A stretch of DNA of 64,000 bases from Oceanobacter mangrovi (GTDB taxonomy: Bacteria; Pseudomonadota; Gammaproteobacteria; Pseudomonadales; Oceanobacteraceae). The stretch covers positions 312,001 through 376,000 of the forward strand of contig NZ_JAHXZR010000002.1 of NCBI RefSeq assembly GCF_019740315.1, given 5' to 3'. The position numbers and the translations under genes were made by a program. A model generated the notes under the pieces. That model had not been told where the DNA came from and made no database searches. It saw only the letters and a program-made list of their open reading frames with translations. Below are positions 1-8,714 of the stretch, piece after piece; the stretch's first letter is position 1, and the number at the start of each line of letters is the position of its first letter.

Positions 1-439
1 GACCATGCCAGACTGACTGGCGGTGGTTGACCCGCTCCAGCACAAACGTCAGCTCGACCTGATCGACGGCTTCTTGCAACTCTTCCAGCATCCAGTTGGC
101 GGTGCGGGCAAAGCCGTGGGCGGGCAGTGGCTGGTCGTGGGCCATCAGCGCCTGTACATCGGCCGGGTTGCGATCAGCATTGCCAAACCAGGGCCAGCAA
201 ATCGGTACGCCGCCACGGAGCGAATTGCCTTTCTTGTATTCGGCGGTCGGGCTGAGCCACAACCAGTCCTGATCAGCCTCCGGAATAAACGACACCAGCT
301 GGGCACCTTGTGGCAACACACGCGCACTGAAGGCCGGATGACGAATGTCGATACAGAGCAACTCATCAACCTGTCGCAACCGGCAGAAGGCGCTGATGGA
401 CAAACGGCTGGAAAGGGTTTTGATTTGTTGCGATTGCAT
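1..439 (-). CDS. yeaD: D-hexose-6-phosphate mutarotase (aldose 1-epimerase family), 3' part cut by the window edge
   Basis: The reverse strand reads from an ATG at 439 through about 146 codons without a stop to the window start, so this is the N-terminal half of a gene that continues to the left. The protein has the signature of YeaD-type mutarotases: KKGNSLRGGVPICWPWFG at about residues 69-86, followed by a conserved HGFAR near residue 108, which carries a substrate-binding His and Arg in this family. Members interconvert alpha and beta anomers of glucose-6-phosphate in the cytoplasm. The catalytic Glu and His lie mostly beyond the visible part. It is transcribed away from the Gre-like gene at 627. 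Family assignment is firm; exact sugar specificity is not shown. Confidence 0.85.
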   Translation of the reverse strand, partial: MQSQQIKTLSSRLSISAFCRLRQVDELLCIDIRHPAFSARVLPQGAQLVSFIPEADQDWLWLSPTAEYKKGNSLRGGVPICWPWFGNADRNPADVQALMAHDQPLPAHGFARTANWMLEELQEAVDQVELTFVLERVNHRQSVWHG

Positions 440-626
440 GAGGTAATTTCCGTTTTGGGCTGACCAGAAAAATGTCCATTTATCCGCTGCGGATGTGATA
501 ACACAAACTGCTGCGGTAACAGGCCGGTTGATCAGTGCCGCTCACGGCGGTTATGGCCGGCTTGTGGTTGGTGGTTCGGGTGGCTATGGGTTAGCTCCGG
601 TAGATAGTACCGTACAGGATTCTGAA

Positions 627-1091
627 GTGAACAAAATACAACTTAAGCTGGAGTTGTTGGCCAGTTGTGATCGCGATATCGAGGCTGCGCTGGCCGCTGC
701 CCGCACGGCTCATGAAAGTGCTTCCCACGAAGATAATCAGCCGGAAAACAAATACGATACCCTGGCGCTGGAGGCGGCTTATCTGGCCCATGGCCAGTCG
801 GAGCGGATTCTGCAACTGCAGCAGGAAAAGATTCGTCTGGGGCGCTGGGAGCCCTTGGCGTTTGATGACAGCAGCCCGATTGCCCTAGGAGCACTGGTGA
901 CGCTGGAATACGAGGATGAGCAGCGTCTGGTGTGGATTACCCCCGGCGGTGGTCGCCAGTTAATGCAGGATGGTCAGCTCGTTCAGCTGGTGTCTGCGGC
1001 TACCCCGCTGGCGCTGGCCTTGATCGGCAAGGAGCTGGACGACGAGGTTGTGATGGCTGGCAAAAGCTGGCTGATTACCGCGATTGTCTGA
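627..1091 (+). CDS. Gre-like transcription elongation factor (GreA/GreB C-terminal domain)
   Basis: A 154-residue cytoplasmic protein. The N-terminal half is a charged helical segment containing a conserved HEDNQPENKYDTLALEAAYL stretch (about residues 33-52), and the C-terminal half is an FKBP-like GreA domain ending in TPLALALIGKELDDEV. This arrangement matches the short Gre-family homologues of Pseudomonas, which are thought to bind in or near the RNA polymerase secondary channel. I chose the GTG at 627 because AGGA lies 7 bases upstream and the family alignment begins there; an ATG at 495 would add 44 low-complexity residues with no homology. It stands alone, with no operon partner. Whether it stimulates transcript cleavage like GreA cannot be read from the sequence. 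Confidence 0.75.
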   Translation: MNKIQLKLELLASCDRDIEAALAAARTAHESASHEDNQPENKYDTLALEAAYLAHGQSERILQLQQEKIRLGRWEPLAFDDSSPIALGALVTLEYEDEQRLVWITPGGGRQLMQDGQLVQLVSAATPLALALIGKELDDEVVMAGKSWLITAIV

Positions 1092-1165
1092 TACTCGTTC
1101 GCTGTCATCGTAGTCAGACCTGACAAGAATAGCTTTTATAAATAGCTGTTATCGGCAAATAAATT

Positions 1166-1184
1166 AACGATAAGTATTATTATC
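1166..1184 (+). promoter_or_regulatory. Possible Fur box upstream of the siderophore-interacting protein
   Basis: The 19 bases here (AACGATAAGTATTATTATC) match the classical Fur consensus at 12 of 19 positions, with the right half (ATTATTATC) nearly intact. They lie in an AT-rich stretch about 60 bp before a gene of iron-siderophore metabolism, where iron-Fur repression would be expected. This is a by-eye match only. Confidence 0.45.
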
Positions 1185-1241
1185 TGGGTTCTGGCCGTCA
1201 TAATGTCGGCTGGATCCGCAATTACCTCCGCAGGAGTTTTT

Positions 1242-2060
1242 ATGTCTCGCCCGCAACCCAGAGAATTGACCGTTGTTTCAATACAACGATTAACCCCGAA
1301 TATGCAGCGTGTTGTGCTGGGGGGAGAGGCTCTGCATGATTTCCCGGCCGACAGCAAAAGTGGTTATGTAAAATTACAGTTTCAGTCTGATGGCAGTGCG
1401 CTGACAGCAGAACAGCAAAATCCGGACGTTCGCCCGATTGTGCGCAGTTATACCGTGCGGGAAATTGATGTTGCCGCTCGCCAGTTGACCCTCGATATGA
1501 TGCTGCACGGCAGTGAAGAACATGGCCAGGGTCCAGGTGCTGGCTGGGCATTACAGGCGCAGGTGGGCGATTGCATTATGGTTGGTGGTCCTGGACCAAC
1601 CAAACTGATTCCACAGCCAGCTGATTTTTATTTCCTGACCGGTGATATGACGGCCTTGCCGGCCATTGTGGCTAACCTGGAGCTGTTACCTGCAGAGGCA
1701 GAGGGCGTCGCTATTATTGAGATTGCCAGTGCGGAAGATCAGCAGGATGTACGGGCACCAGCGGGTATCCAGATCCAGTGGGTTGTTGCGGAAGCTATCC
1801 CGCAGGCAGATGACTACCAGCCGCTGGCTGATCAATCCGCCTACATCAACGCAGTGCGCCAACAGCCATGGCCAGCGGGCAAGGTGGCTGTCTGGGCAGC
1901 CAGCGAGTTCCACAAGATGCGTTCCTTGCGTCAGTACTTCCGTAACGAACGGGGCGTGGTGGCGGCGGATATTTACATCAGCAGCTACTGGAAACTGGAT
2001 CGCACGGACGAACAGCACAAGGCTGACAAACGGCAGGATGAAGAAGCCAGTCAGGCGTAA
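1242..2060 (+). CDS. Siderophore-interacting protein, FAD-dependent ferric-siderophore reductase (ViuB/YqjH family)
   Basis: A 272-residue cytoplasmic flavoprotein. The N-terminal FAD-binding barrel carries VRSYTVREID at about residue 66 (the flavin-binding RxYT motif of the ferredoxin-reductase fold). MLHGSEEHGQGPGAGWA near residue 87 and GGPGPTKL near 112 follow, as in other SIP proteins, and a C-terminal nucleotide-binding domain contains WAASEFHKMRSLRQYFRNER. Such enzymes release iron from imported siderophores by reduction. The ATG at 1242 has CAGGAG 6 bases upstream; a longer ORF from 1203 lacks a ribosome site. The gene is monocistronic behind a possible Fur box. No siderophore synthesis or receptor gene lies beside it. 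Confidence 0.88.
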   Translation: MSRPQPRELTVVSIQRLTPNMQRVVLGGEALHDFPADSKSGYVKLQFQSDGSALTAEQQNPDVRPIVRSYTVREIDVAARQLTLDMMLHGSEEHGQGPGAGWALQAQVGDCIMVGGPGPTKLIPQPADFYFLTGDMTALPAIVANLELLPAEAEGVAIIEIASAEDQQDVRAPAGIQIQWVVAEAIPQADDYQPLADQSAYINAVRQQPWPAGKVAVWAASEFHKMRSLRQYFRNERGVVAADIYISSYWKLDRTDEQHKADKRQDEEASQA

Positions 2061-2511
2061 ATTATGCGTACGGCCACAATCATTCTGGTTGTGGTCGATC
2101 TACTGACAGATTTATCCCTCCAATGTGATGCGCCCAACTCCTGGTCCAGGTGCCTGCTAAAAGCCATTGATACCGGCATGAATATATTGCTGTGCTATTT
2201 GTTAATAAATAATGGACTGGCTTGTAAAAATGATGATGGGGTATCGGCTGTGCGGCAGGGTGAATTATCTGTTCGATCAATACAGAAAATTACCATTTCA
2301 GAATATATCTGACGTATTTTGTGTGGGAATATTTTGACCAAGAGTCAGCTTCGCGAGGAAGTAGAAGCATTATTTTGTGACTTTACCCATTTTTTCGACA
2401 AAATAAGCCCCAGGCTTTTAAGAATGTTTGAATTGGCTATACAAGTGTCATGAACTTGCACTTGAATATATGTCTGATTTCGAGAGTTTCGGTAAATACA
2501 AGGAGATACCC
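2061..2511. other. Intergenic region before the OmpA-family gene
   Basis: This 451-base AT-rich gap holds the promoter region of the OmpA-family gene. Near 2404-2417 there is a short hairpin (AAGCC, loop CCA, GGCTT) followed by TT that could be a weak terminator or leader structure. An 82-codon frame at 2064-2312 has no recognisable features or good ribosome site, and I do not call it a gene. Confidence 0.4.
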
Positions 2512-3588
2512 ATGACTTTCAAACCTCTGGCAATTGCGGTTGCCTTCGCAGCAGCTGCGTCAGCGCATGCTGATCAGGGTTCTACCTACATCACAGTGGG
2601 TGGTGGATATGCAGATAACGAGATTTTTGATGACTTCCGCCTCGACAACGGATCGCATATCAATAATTCCTGGACCAATGAACTGTCGCTGGGCTATTAC
2701 TTCCTGCCGGCTCTGGCTGGTGAAGTTTCGCTGACGCTGCCATCTCCATTCCAGGGCGATAAGAAACCTGAGATTACCCAATATCAGCTGAAAGGCTTGT
2801 ACTTCTTTGGTGAAAATGCCCTCAAGCCCTATTTGACGGCTGGCTATGGCCTGGAAAAATTCGAAGTGCCGCAAAACAATCGCTTCGACGAAGAGACGCA
2901 TGTATTCACTTATGGTCTGGGTCTGCAGTACCACTTTACCGAAAGCTGGTTTGGCCGTGCTGAATACCACATCGATGAAATGACCGATGAAAGCAACGAA
3001 CACGGTGTTGCTATGCTGGAAGTGGGCTATCTGTTTGGTGCCAGCAAGCCAGCCAAACCTGTGGTGAAGGAAGAACCGAAGCCGGTTGTTATGCCTGCTT
3101 TGGTGAAAGAACCTGAGCCGGTGGTTGAAGAAGTGGTGGAAGTCGTGGTTGAGCCACTCGACAGCGACAACGATGGTGTGATCGACGACAATGACGCGTG
3201 TCCAAATACCGTTGCCGGTGCTTCGGTCGATGCCAAGGGCTGTTCCGTGTTTGATGGCAAGCTGGAAGGCGTCAACTTTGAATCCGGCAGCGCCCGCCTG
3301 ACCGCTGAAGCCCGTGGTATTCTCGACGACGCGGCGTCTGAAGTGGCCAAATTCCCGAACCTGAAGGTGGAAATTGCTGCCTACACCGATAGCCAGGGTT
3401 CTGCTGCGTTCAACCAGCGTCTGAGTCAGTCTCGTGCGGATTCCGTACGTAATTACCTGATTGGCAAGGGCATCTCTGGTGATCAGCTGACAGCTGTTGG
3501 TTATGGTGAAGACAACCCAATTGCCACCAACGAAACAGCGGCAGGCCGTGCTACCAACCGTCGTGTTGAATTCGTAGTACAACAGTAA
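2512..3588 (+). CDS. OmpA-family outer membrane protein with TSP3-like linker and peptidoglycan-binding domain
   Basis: A 358-residue outer membrane protein. The first 20 or so residues form a signal peptide cleaved at about AHA-DQG. Residues 25-175 are an eight-strand OmpA-type beta barrel with alternating aromatic strands. A Val/Pro/Glu-rich hinge follows, then a calcium-binding TSP3-like segment (DSDNDGVIDDNDACPNT, about 221-237), then an OmpA C-terminal domain with YTDSQGSAAFNQRLSQSRAD and an ATNRRVEF ending, which binds diaminopimelate in peptidoglycan. The ATG at 2512 has AAGGAG 7 bases upstream. A strong terminator follows, so this is a single, probably abundant transcript. It resembles the OmpA/OprF-like porins of Oceanospirillales. 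Confidence 0.9.
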   Translation: MTFKPLAIAVAFAAAASAHADQGSTYITVGGGYADNEIFDDFRLDNGSHINNSWTNELSLGYYFLPALAGEVSLTLPSPFQGDKKPEITQYQLKGLYFFGENALKPYLTAGYGLEKFEVPQNNRFDEETHVFTYGLGLQYHFTESWFGRAEYHIDEMTDESNEHGVAMLEVGYLFGASKPAKPVVKEEPKPVVMPALVKEPEPVVEEVVEVVVEPLDSDNDGVIDDNDACPNTVAGASVDAKGCSVFDGKLEGVNFESGSARLTAEARGILDDAASEVAKFPNLKVEIAAYTDSQGSAAFNQRLSQSRADSVRNYLIGKGISGDQLTAVGYGEDNPIATNETAAGRATNRRVEFVVQQ

Positions 3589-3633
3589 GCGTTTGATTAC
3601 GAGCGGCTCAGGCTGCCGATCATTGATAGCCTG

Positions 3634-3664
3634 AAACGGGGAGCCTGGTGCTCCCCGTTTTTTT
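3634..3664 (+). terminator. Rho-independent terminator of the OmpA-family gene
   Basis: A GC-rich hairpin with stem ACGGGGAGC, loop CTGGT and complement GCTCCCCGT is followed by seven T residues, 46 bases after the stop codon. Confidence 0.9.
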
Positions 3665-3826
3665 ATGGGCAGGTTGTAACACTGACCTGATACCTTGGTC
3701 TTGCTACCTGAATTGGCGAATACGGGACAATCGGCCTATAGTCGATTGACGCTCACTGACGATGGCGTGCATTCTCATGCCGCCCTTGCTGGCTGCTAAT
3801 AACAATAACAACAAACTGGAGTTGCA

Positions 3827-4345
3827 ATGACTGAAGGGTCATACACCAACACTTCAGCCGACCTCTGGCTGCTGGAACAGATACAGTTTTGTTTACAACA
3901 CAACCTCAATGCTTCACTGCAAACCAACCCCTGCATGGAGTGGGTAATTGCCGGTAAAAGTGGCCGTTACCTCACCCGTGACATTCCCGAATGTGTTTCC
4001 CGTAACTATGGTTTTTCGAGCAGTTTTCGTCATCGCAACCTGGCTGATGATGATGAACTGGTGCAGCAGTGCGTCCTGCTGGGAGAGCCGGTAGCGGAAC
4101 TCTTGTGGATGACGGCTTGGCAAGCCTGCAGTAAACCGCTGGAAGGACTGGGTGACAGCGCCGGACGGTTATTGATTATGCCACCGGATGCCTTGCTGGA
4201 GCGCTATCCGGGCTTGCAGCCGATGGTTGATCTGATGCGTCGCCAACCGATGGCTGCTGCCGAACTGGCTCGAAAGACCGCCGTGCCTGAAAGCATTGCC
4301 CGGCGTTTTGTCGAGTCCGCCCGCTGTGCGGGCGCACTGGCCTGA
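3827..4345 (+). CDS. Conserved-looking protein of unknown function
   Basis: A 172-residue protein with no signal peptide and no membrane segment that I can see. A ribosome site (GGAG) lies 7 bases before the ATG, and codon use resembles the neighbours, so I accept it as real. The last 40 residues (after PMVDLMRRQPMAAAELARK) could fold as a small winged helix, with AAELARKTAVPESIARRFV resembling a helix-turn-helix; this is inference. Five Cys residues are scattered without a metal-binding pattern. It ends 10 bases from the convergent Lon-family gene. I do not recognise the family and assign no function. Confidence 0.6.
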   Translation: MTEGSYTNTSADLWLLEQIQFCLQHNLNASLQTNPCMEWVIAGKSGRYLTRDIPECVSRNYGFSSSFRHRNLADDDELVQQCVLLGEPVAELLWMTAWQACSKPLEGLGDSAGRLLIMPPDALLERYPGLQPMVDLMRRQPMAAAELARKTAVPESIARRFVESARCAGALA

Positions 4346-4355
4346 AAGGCGACCT

Positions 4356-6743
4356 CTAGTCGCCAAATACTACCTTGAACACATCCTTGTACTGACGGGC
4401 AAAATGCACCGTCATGCCTTCACGGATGTGTTCTGGCAGCTCCTCATAGTCGGCGCGGTTGGCGTCCGGCAGAATCACTTCCATAATTTTTGAACGCCGC
4501 GCGGCGATGACCTTTTCGCGAATACCACCCACCGGCAGCACCTGGCCAGTCAACGTCAGTTCGCCAGTCATTGCCAGTGACCGGTTGATGCTGCGATTCA
4601 GCATCAGTGACATCAGCGCGGTGGTCATGGTGACACCGGCGCTGGGGCCGTCTTTGGGGGTCGCACCTTCCGGTACGTGCAAGTGCACAAAACGGTCGTT
4701 GAAGAAGCTGCCATCACCGCCGTATTTGGCGGCGTTGGCACTGGTATAGCTCCAGGCTATCTCGGCCGATTCTTTCATGACATCACCCAGCTTGCCGGTC
4801 AGTTTGAAACCACGACCCTGCTGATGCACAACCGTTGCTTCGATGGGCAAGGTGGCGCCGCCCATTGACGTCCAGGCCAGCCCTGTCACCACTCCGGTAC
4901 CACGGAAAATTTTCTCAGGCCGGAATACCGGTGCGCCGAGATATTCCTGCAGGTCTTTAGCAGTTACCGAGATTTTTTGCTCCGGGTCGGCCAGTAGCTT
5001 AACCACTGCCTTGCGGGCGATTTTCTGCAGCAGCTTTTCCAGCTTGCGGACGCCGGATTCGCGGGCATAACCCTCGATAATCTGCCGCAGCGTCGGATCG
5101 GAAATCTTCAGCTGGGATTTTTTCAGACCATGGCGTTCCAGCACGCGAGGCCACAAATGCGTCTTGGCAATCGCCATCTTTTCCTCGGCGATGTAGCCGG
5201 ACAACCGGATCATATCCATGCGGTCGAGCAGTGGGCCGGGAATGGTGTCGAGCTGGTTGGCGGTACAGATAAACAGCACTTTCGACAGGTCGATACGCAG
5301 ATCCAGATAGTGGTCGAGGAATTCGCGGTTCTGTTCCGGGTCCAGTACTTCCAGCAGTGCTGATGCCGGATCGCCCTGATAGGACGAGCCCATTTTGTCT
5401 ATTTCATCCAGCATGATAACCGGGTTGGCGACTTCAACGTCTTTTAATGCCTGAACCAGCTTGCCGGGCATGGCGCCGATGTAGGTACGGCGGTGACCCT
5501 TGATTTCCGCTTCGTCGCGCATGCCGCCAACACTGAAACGATAGAACTTGCGGCCCAGGGCATCGGCAATGGAACGGCCGATCGAGGTTTTACCGACGCC
5601 GGGAGGGCCAACCAGAAGCATGATGGAGCCACTGATTTCTTTCTTGAAGCTGCCAACGGCGAGAAACTCCAGAATCCGCTCCTTGACGTCATCCAGTCCG
5701 GCGTGGTGCTTGTCGAGTGTCTGGTGAGCCTCAGCCAGATCGAAGCTGTCCTCTGAGTATTTGTCCCAGGGCACGCTGGTGGCCCAGTCGAGGTAGTTAC
5801 GGGTGACGCTGAATTCCGGCGAGCCCATTTCCAGCATGCTGAATTTGTGCAGCTCTTCGTCGATGCGTTTGCGTACGGGTTCTGGAATCTGCTGACCTTC
5901 GAGGCGTTGCTCGAACTCCTCGATTTCGGCGGTTTTATCGTCTTTCGAAATGCCCAGTTCTTTCTGGATGGTTTTCAGCTGTTCCTTGAGGAAAAACTCG
6001 CGTTGATGCTTGCTGAGCTTGTCGTTGACGGAATCGTTGATTTCAACTTGCAGCTTGGCGACTTCGACTTCCTTGCGCAGCAGCACCAGTACCCGTTCCA
6101 TACGGGTCTGGATTGGCAGGGTTTCCAGTACTTCTTGCAGTACTTCCGGTTCAGCGGTGGTGATGGCGGCGCCAAAGTCGGTTAACGGACCCGGGTCATT
6201 GGGGCTGAAGCGGTTGAGATAATGCTTCAGTTCCTCACTGTAGAGTGGGTTGATGGTCACCAGCTCCTTGATGGCATTAATGATTGCCATGGCGTAGGCG
6301 CGGGTTTCGTCGTTGAATTCAACCTGGGTCGACGGATAGTGCACCCGGGCAGCCAGTGGTGAATCTGTGGTGATCCAGTCGAGTACCCGGAAACGGCGGA
6401 CGCCACGGGCAATAAACTGGATACGTTCTTCGTCCATGGTAATGCGGTGTACCCGTACCACACAGCCAATCAGCGGCAGTTCGTCGGCATCGATATGGCC
6501 TTCGGCCGCCTGCAGATCTTCGGTCCAGATCAGCCCCAGCAGTTTGTGTTCGGTTTTGGCGATGCGCTTGAAGGTTGCTTCCCAGTGCTTGCGTGGAACT
6601 ACCACCGGCTGTACCTGGGCCGGAAAGAAAGGGCGGCCTGCGACCGGCAGGATATTGAGGCGGTCTGGCAGGATTTCGTCTGCCAACGCGATACTGTTAT
6701 CGGTATCGTCACGACTGATGAATTCGTGGTCTGTGTTCGACAT
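4356..6743 (-). CDS. lon: Lon-family ATP-dependent protease, AsrA/Lon2-like paralogue
   Basis: A 795-residue cytoplasmic AAA+ serine protease. The substrate-binding N domain starts with LPVAGRPFFPAQVQPVVV rather than the PLRDVVVFP-like start of housekeeping Lon. The AAA+ module has Walker A GPPGVGKTS, Walker B VIMLDEIDKM and an arginine finger region. The C-terminal protease domain has the catalytic Ser in KDGPSAGV and the catalytic Lys in KVIAARRS. The unusual N terminus resembles the second Lon of Pseudomonas (AsrA), linked there to stress responses, so the main Lon is probably elsewhere. The ATG at 6743 is preceded by AAGGAAAATGAT. The gene diverges from the TonB_C lipoprotein gene, with about 140 bases between. 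Confidence 0.88.
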   Translation of the reverse strand: MSNTDHEFISRDDTDNSIALADEILPDRLNILPVAGRPFFPAQVQPVVVPRKHWEATFKRIAKTEHKLLGLIWTEDLQAAEGHIDADELPLIGCVVRVHRITMDEERIQFIARGVRRFRVLDWITTDSPLAARVHYPSTQVEFNDETRAYAMAIINAIKELVTINPLYSEELKHYLNRFSPNDPGPLTDFGAAITTAEPEVLQEVLETLPIQTRMERVLVLLRKEVEVAKLQVEINDSVNDKLSKHQREFFLKEQLKTIQKELGISKDDKTAEIEEFEQRLEGQQIPEPVRKRIDEELHKFSMLEMGSPEFSVTRNYLDWATSVPWDKYSEDSFDLAEAHQTLDKHHAGLDDVKERILEFLAVGSFKKEISGSIMLLVGPPGVGKTSIGRSIADALGRKFYRFSVGGMRDEAEIKGHRRTYIGAMPGKLVQALKDVEVANPVIMLDEIDKMGSSYQGDPASALLEVLDPEQNREFLDHYLDLRIDLSKVLFICTANQLDTIPGPLLDRMDMIRLSGYIAEEKMAIAKTHLWPRVLERHGLKKSQLKISDPTLRQIIEGYARESGVRKLEKLLQKIARKAVVKLLADPEQKISVTAKDLQEYLGAPVFRPEKIFRGTGVVTGLAWTSMGGATLPIEATVVHQQGRGFKLTGKLGDVMKESAEIAWSYTSANAAKYGGDGSFFNDRFVHLHVPEGATPKDGPSAGVTMTTALMSLMLNRSINRSLAMTGELTLTGQVLPVGGIREKVIAARRSKIMEVILPDANRADYEELPEHIREGMTVHFARQYKDVFKVVFGD

Positions 6744-6883
6744 ATCATTTTCCTTTTGCCAATTACCGGAAAATGTTGGGGGTCGCGGCGATATTTCAAG
6801 TGTGAGCTGTTGAAGGTCTTTGATAGCATCGCCAAAGCGGCCGTAAATGGTCGATAAAAAACCGAAAAGACAGGGGTTGGAAA

Positions 6884-7297
6884 ATGAAATTGATGGCGGC
6901 CCGTATACCGATGTTGCTGGCCACAATGCTGCTGGTTATCACCACTGGCTGCACTACCACCACGGTAACGGCACGTTCCGGCTTTGATGTACCACAAACC
7001 TCATCGCAGTTGCGCGGCAATGCCCGTTGGCTGGGCGAAGGTAATATCAAACCGTCCATGAGTGTGGCGCCGGAATATTCCCGTGAGCTGATCAATGGCG
7101 GCGAAGAAGGTGAGGTCAGGTTGGAAGTGCAGGTCTTGCCAACCGGACAGGTGGCGCTGGTCAAGTTGCTCGACACGACCAACAAGAAGCTGGTGGATTC
7201 AGCCACCCGTGGCATTCGTGGTGTCTTGTATGACCCCGTGTTGAAAGGCCAGAACTTCGTAATCAAGGCGGTTTACCGCATTCAGAGGCCGAACTAG
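6884..7297 (+). CDS. Putative lipoprotein with TonB C-terminal-like domain
   Basis: A 137-residue exported protein. A hydrophobic signal (about residues 7-21) ends in VITTGC, a tolerable though non-ideal lipobox, so Cys22 is probably lipidated. Residues 55-135 look like a TonB C-terminal fold: PEYSRELINGGEEGEVRLEV, then a PTGQV turn, then YRIQ at the end. Such stand-alone TonB_C domains occur in several envelope proteins, and their partners are mostly unknown. The stop TAG overlaps the GTG of the next gene (TAGTG), which implies translational coupling. There is no transmembrane N-terminal anchor of TonB type and no adjacent exbB/exbD, so a true energy transducer is unlikely. Confidence 0.65.
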   Translation: MKLMAARIPMLLATMLLVITTGCTTTTVTARSGFDVPQTSSQLRGNARWLGEGNIKPSMSVAPEYSRELINGGEEGEVRLEVQVLPTGQVALVKLLDTTNKKLVDSATRGIRGVLYDPVLKGQNFVIKAVYRIQRPN

Positions 7298-8643
7298 TGG
7301 TACCGCAACAGGGATGTGGCCAGCGGTTGCTGGCAGTCTTCAGTGTTTGGGCAAGGCAGGCGGGCAGAATCACGGCAGGCTCGTTGATGTTGCCCGTCTG
7401 GCTGCTGGCAGTGCTGAGTCAGTCTGCGGTCAGTCAAACGACCGAAGACGACTTTCAGCAGTTGCAGCGCTTATTGGCCAATGGAACAGCCATTCAGCAT
7501 CAGCCAGGACTGATTGCACTGGCAGCAGCCTTGCAAAAACAACCGCAACTCTCTACCCAGCAGCAGGCCTGGTTGCAGTTGGTGCACTTGCAACAGCTGC
7601 TGCAACAGGGGTCAGTGGCGGCCTTGAGCCAGTCAGATGAAGTCTTGCGACAGTTTCCACTGACGGAGCTGCCAACAGCTGAACTGCAACAACACTTTGT
7701 TCTGGCTCGTATGCAGTGGTTGTTGCTGGGTCTGCAGCTGGGGCTCAAGCCGGATCTGGTGGCGTTTGTGTTGATTGATGCCACTGACCAGTTGGCGGAG
7801 CTTCGGCAACCGCTGTCGGTCGCTGTTGCCGAGCTGTTGGATGCCTGCCGTTTTGCGCTCGCCAGTCAACTCTGGCAAAGCGGCGATGGTGAGCTGGCTG
7901 CGCGCCTGCTGAAGGGAATCCGGCTTGAATCGCCATTCTGGGCCGCTGGTCAGATGCTGGACTTTTGGTACTTTGATGATCAGTTTAACGACGGCCAGAT
8001 GAACAACTGGCTGGCCCATGTCGAAGTGGCTGCCCGTCCGCGTTCAACTCCACTGGGCTTTACTGAGCTGGAATCCCTGCGGCTGGCGGTCGCGCTGGCA
8101 CAGCAGGCCGGCTTTTCGAATATCTCCCGTCATCTGACCCTCACTGCTCTGACAGATATTCATCGGCATCAGCAGTTGCTGGTGGAATGGCAGGCGTCGG
8201 TGTCCTATGCCGGGATGTTTGGCGTCTGGCAACAATTGCAGCAACTGCCGTTGGCAACCGCAAGCAGGCCGGTTTCGGCAGCGCTGTTCGGATGCGAGGG
8301 CGTTATGAATTGCCAGCCGCTGCTGCTTGATTATGTCTGGGATTTCCTGAATCAACCTGACAGCCGTTCGGCCTGGCAAAATCTGTTTGCTGCCCAGCAG
8401 TTGCGGTTGCAGCTTTTACAGCTACGACCAGTCGATGGTCAGCTGGGGGATTCTGACGGGGTGGAGGCTGCACAGCTACGGGGTGATCTGGCTTGGTTAC
8501 AGGATCTCAGTGAGCAACAGCTGGCAGACTCTGCATTGGATATGAAGGCGGCCTTGCAGCGCTCTCTTAAAGAGGAAAACCAGCGTCTCGACCGTTATGC
8601 CGACACGCTGGGTGGGCTGTTGCTGGCGAATCGCCAGAATTAA
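7297..8643 (+). CDS. Gln/Leu-rich exported protein of unknown function, coupled to the TonB_C lipoprotein
   Basis: A 448-residue protein, very rich in Gln and Leu and largely helical. After the overlapping GTG start there is a hydrophobic segment (MLPVWLLAVLSQSAVSQ, from about residue 31) that looks like a signal peptide cleaved before TTEDDF. An internal ATG at 7387 would give a more typical signal-peptide length, so the start is uncertain. Repeated helical pairs (LQLVHLQQLLQQG, WLLLGLQLGLKPDL) suggest a TPR/Sel1-like or alpha-solenoid architecture, but no motif is clear. The coupling to the preceding lipoprotein suggests that the two act together in the envelope. I do not recognise the family. 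Confidence 0.6.
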   Translation: MVPQQGCGQRLLAVFSVWARQAGRITAGSLMLPVWLLAVLSQSAVSQTTEDDFQQLQRLLANGTAIQHQPGLIALAAALQKQPQLSTQQQAWLQLVHLQQLLQQGSVAALSQSDEVLRQFPLTELPTAELQQHFVLARMQWLLLGLQLGLKPDLVAFVLIDATDQLAELRQPLSVAVAELLDACRFALASQLWQSGDGELAARLLKGIRLESPFWAAGQMLDFWYFDDQFNDGQMNNWLAHVEVAARPRSTPLGFTELESLRLAVALAQQAGFSNISRHLTLTALTDIHRHQQLLVEWQASVSYAGMFGVWQQLQQLPLATASRPVSAALFGCEGVMNCQPLLLDYVWDFLNQPDSRSAWQNLFAAQQLRLQLLQLRPVDGQLGDSDGVEAAQLRGDLAWLQDLSEQQLADSALDMKAALQRSLKEENQRLDRYADTLGGLLLANRQN

Positions 8644-8650
8644 TCAACAC

Positions 8651-8693
8651 GGGGCGCTTTGCTGGTTGAGAACGCCGCTTGCGCCAGCGCCCC
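8651..8693. terminator. Long inverted repeat between convergent genes
   Basis: An 8-bp perfect arm (GGGGCGCT / AGCGCCCC) encloses a 27-base loop, itself able to fold through GGTTGAGAACGCC. It lies between the convergent stops at 8643 and 8715. There is no T-run, so it is a possible rather than classical terminator. Confidence 0.4.
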
Positions 8694-8714
8694 TCTCTGG
8701 CAGTCGAGCGTCGT

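Noticed and set aside
2064-2312. 82-codon plus-strand frame after the siderophore-interacting protein
   Set aside because: No ribosome site, no recognisable features and AT-rich codon use unlike the neighbours.
2560-3582. 340-codon minus-strand frame inside the OmpA-family gene
   Set aside because: Shadow of a strongly coding gene with a clear ribosome site and terminator on the other strand.
6884-7297. Lipoprotein considered as a true TonB energy transducer
   Set aside because: It lacks an N-terminal transmembrane anchor with a Pro-rich spanning region and has no exbB/exbD partners.
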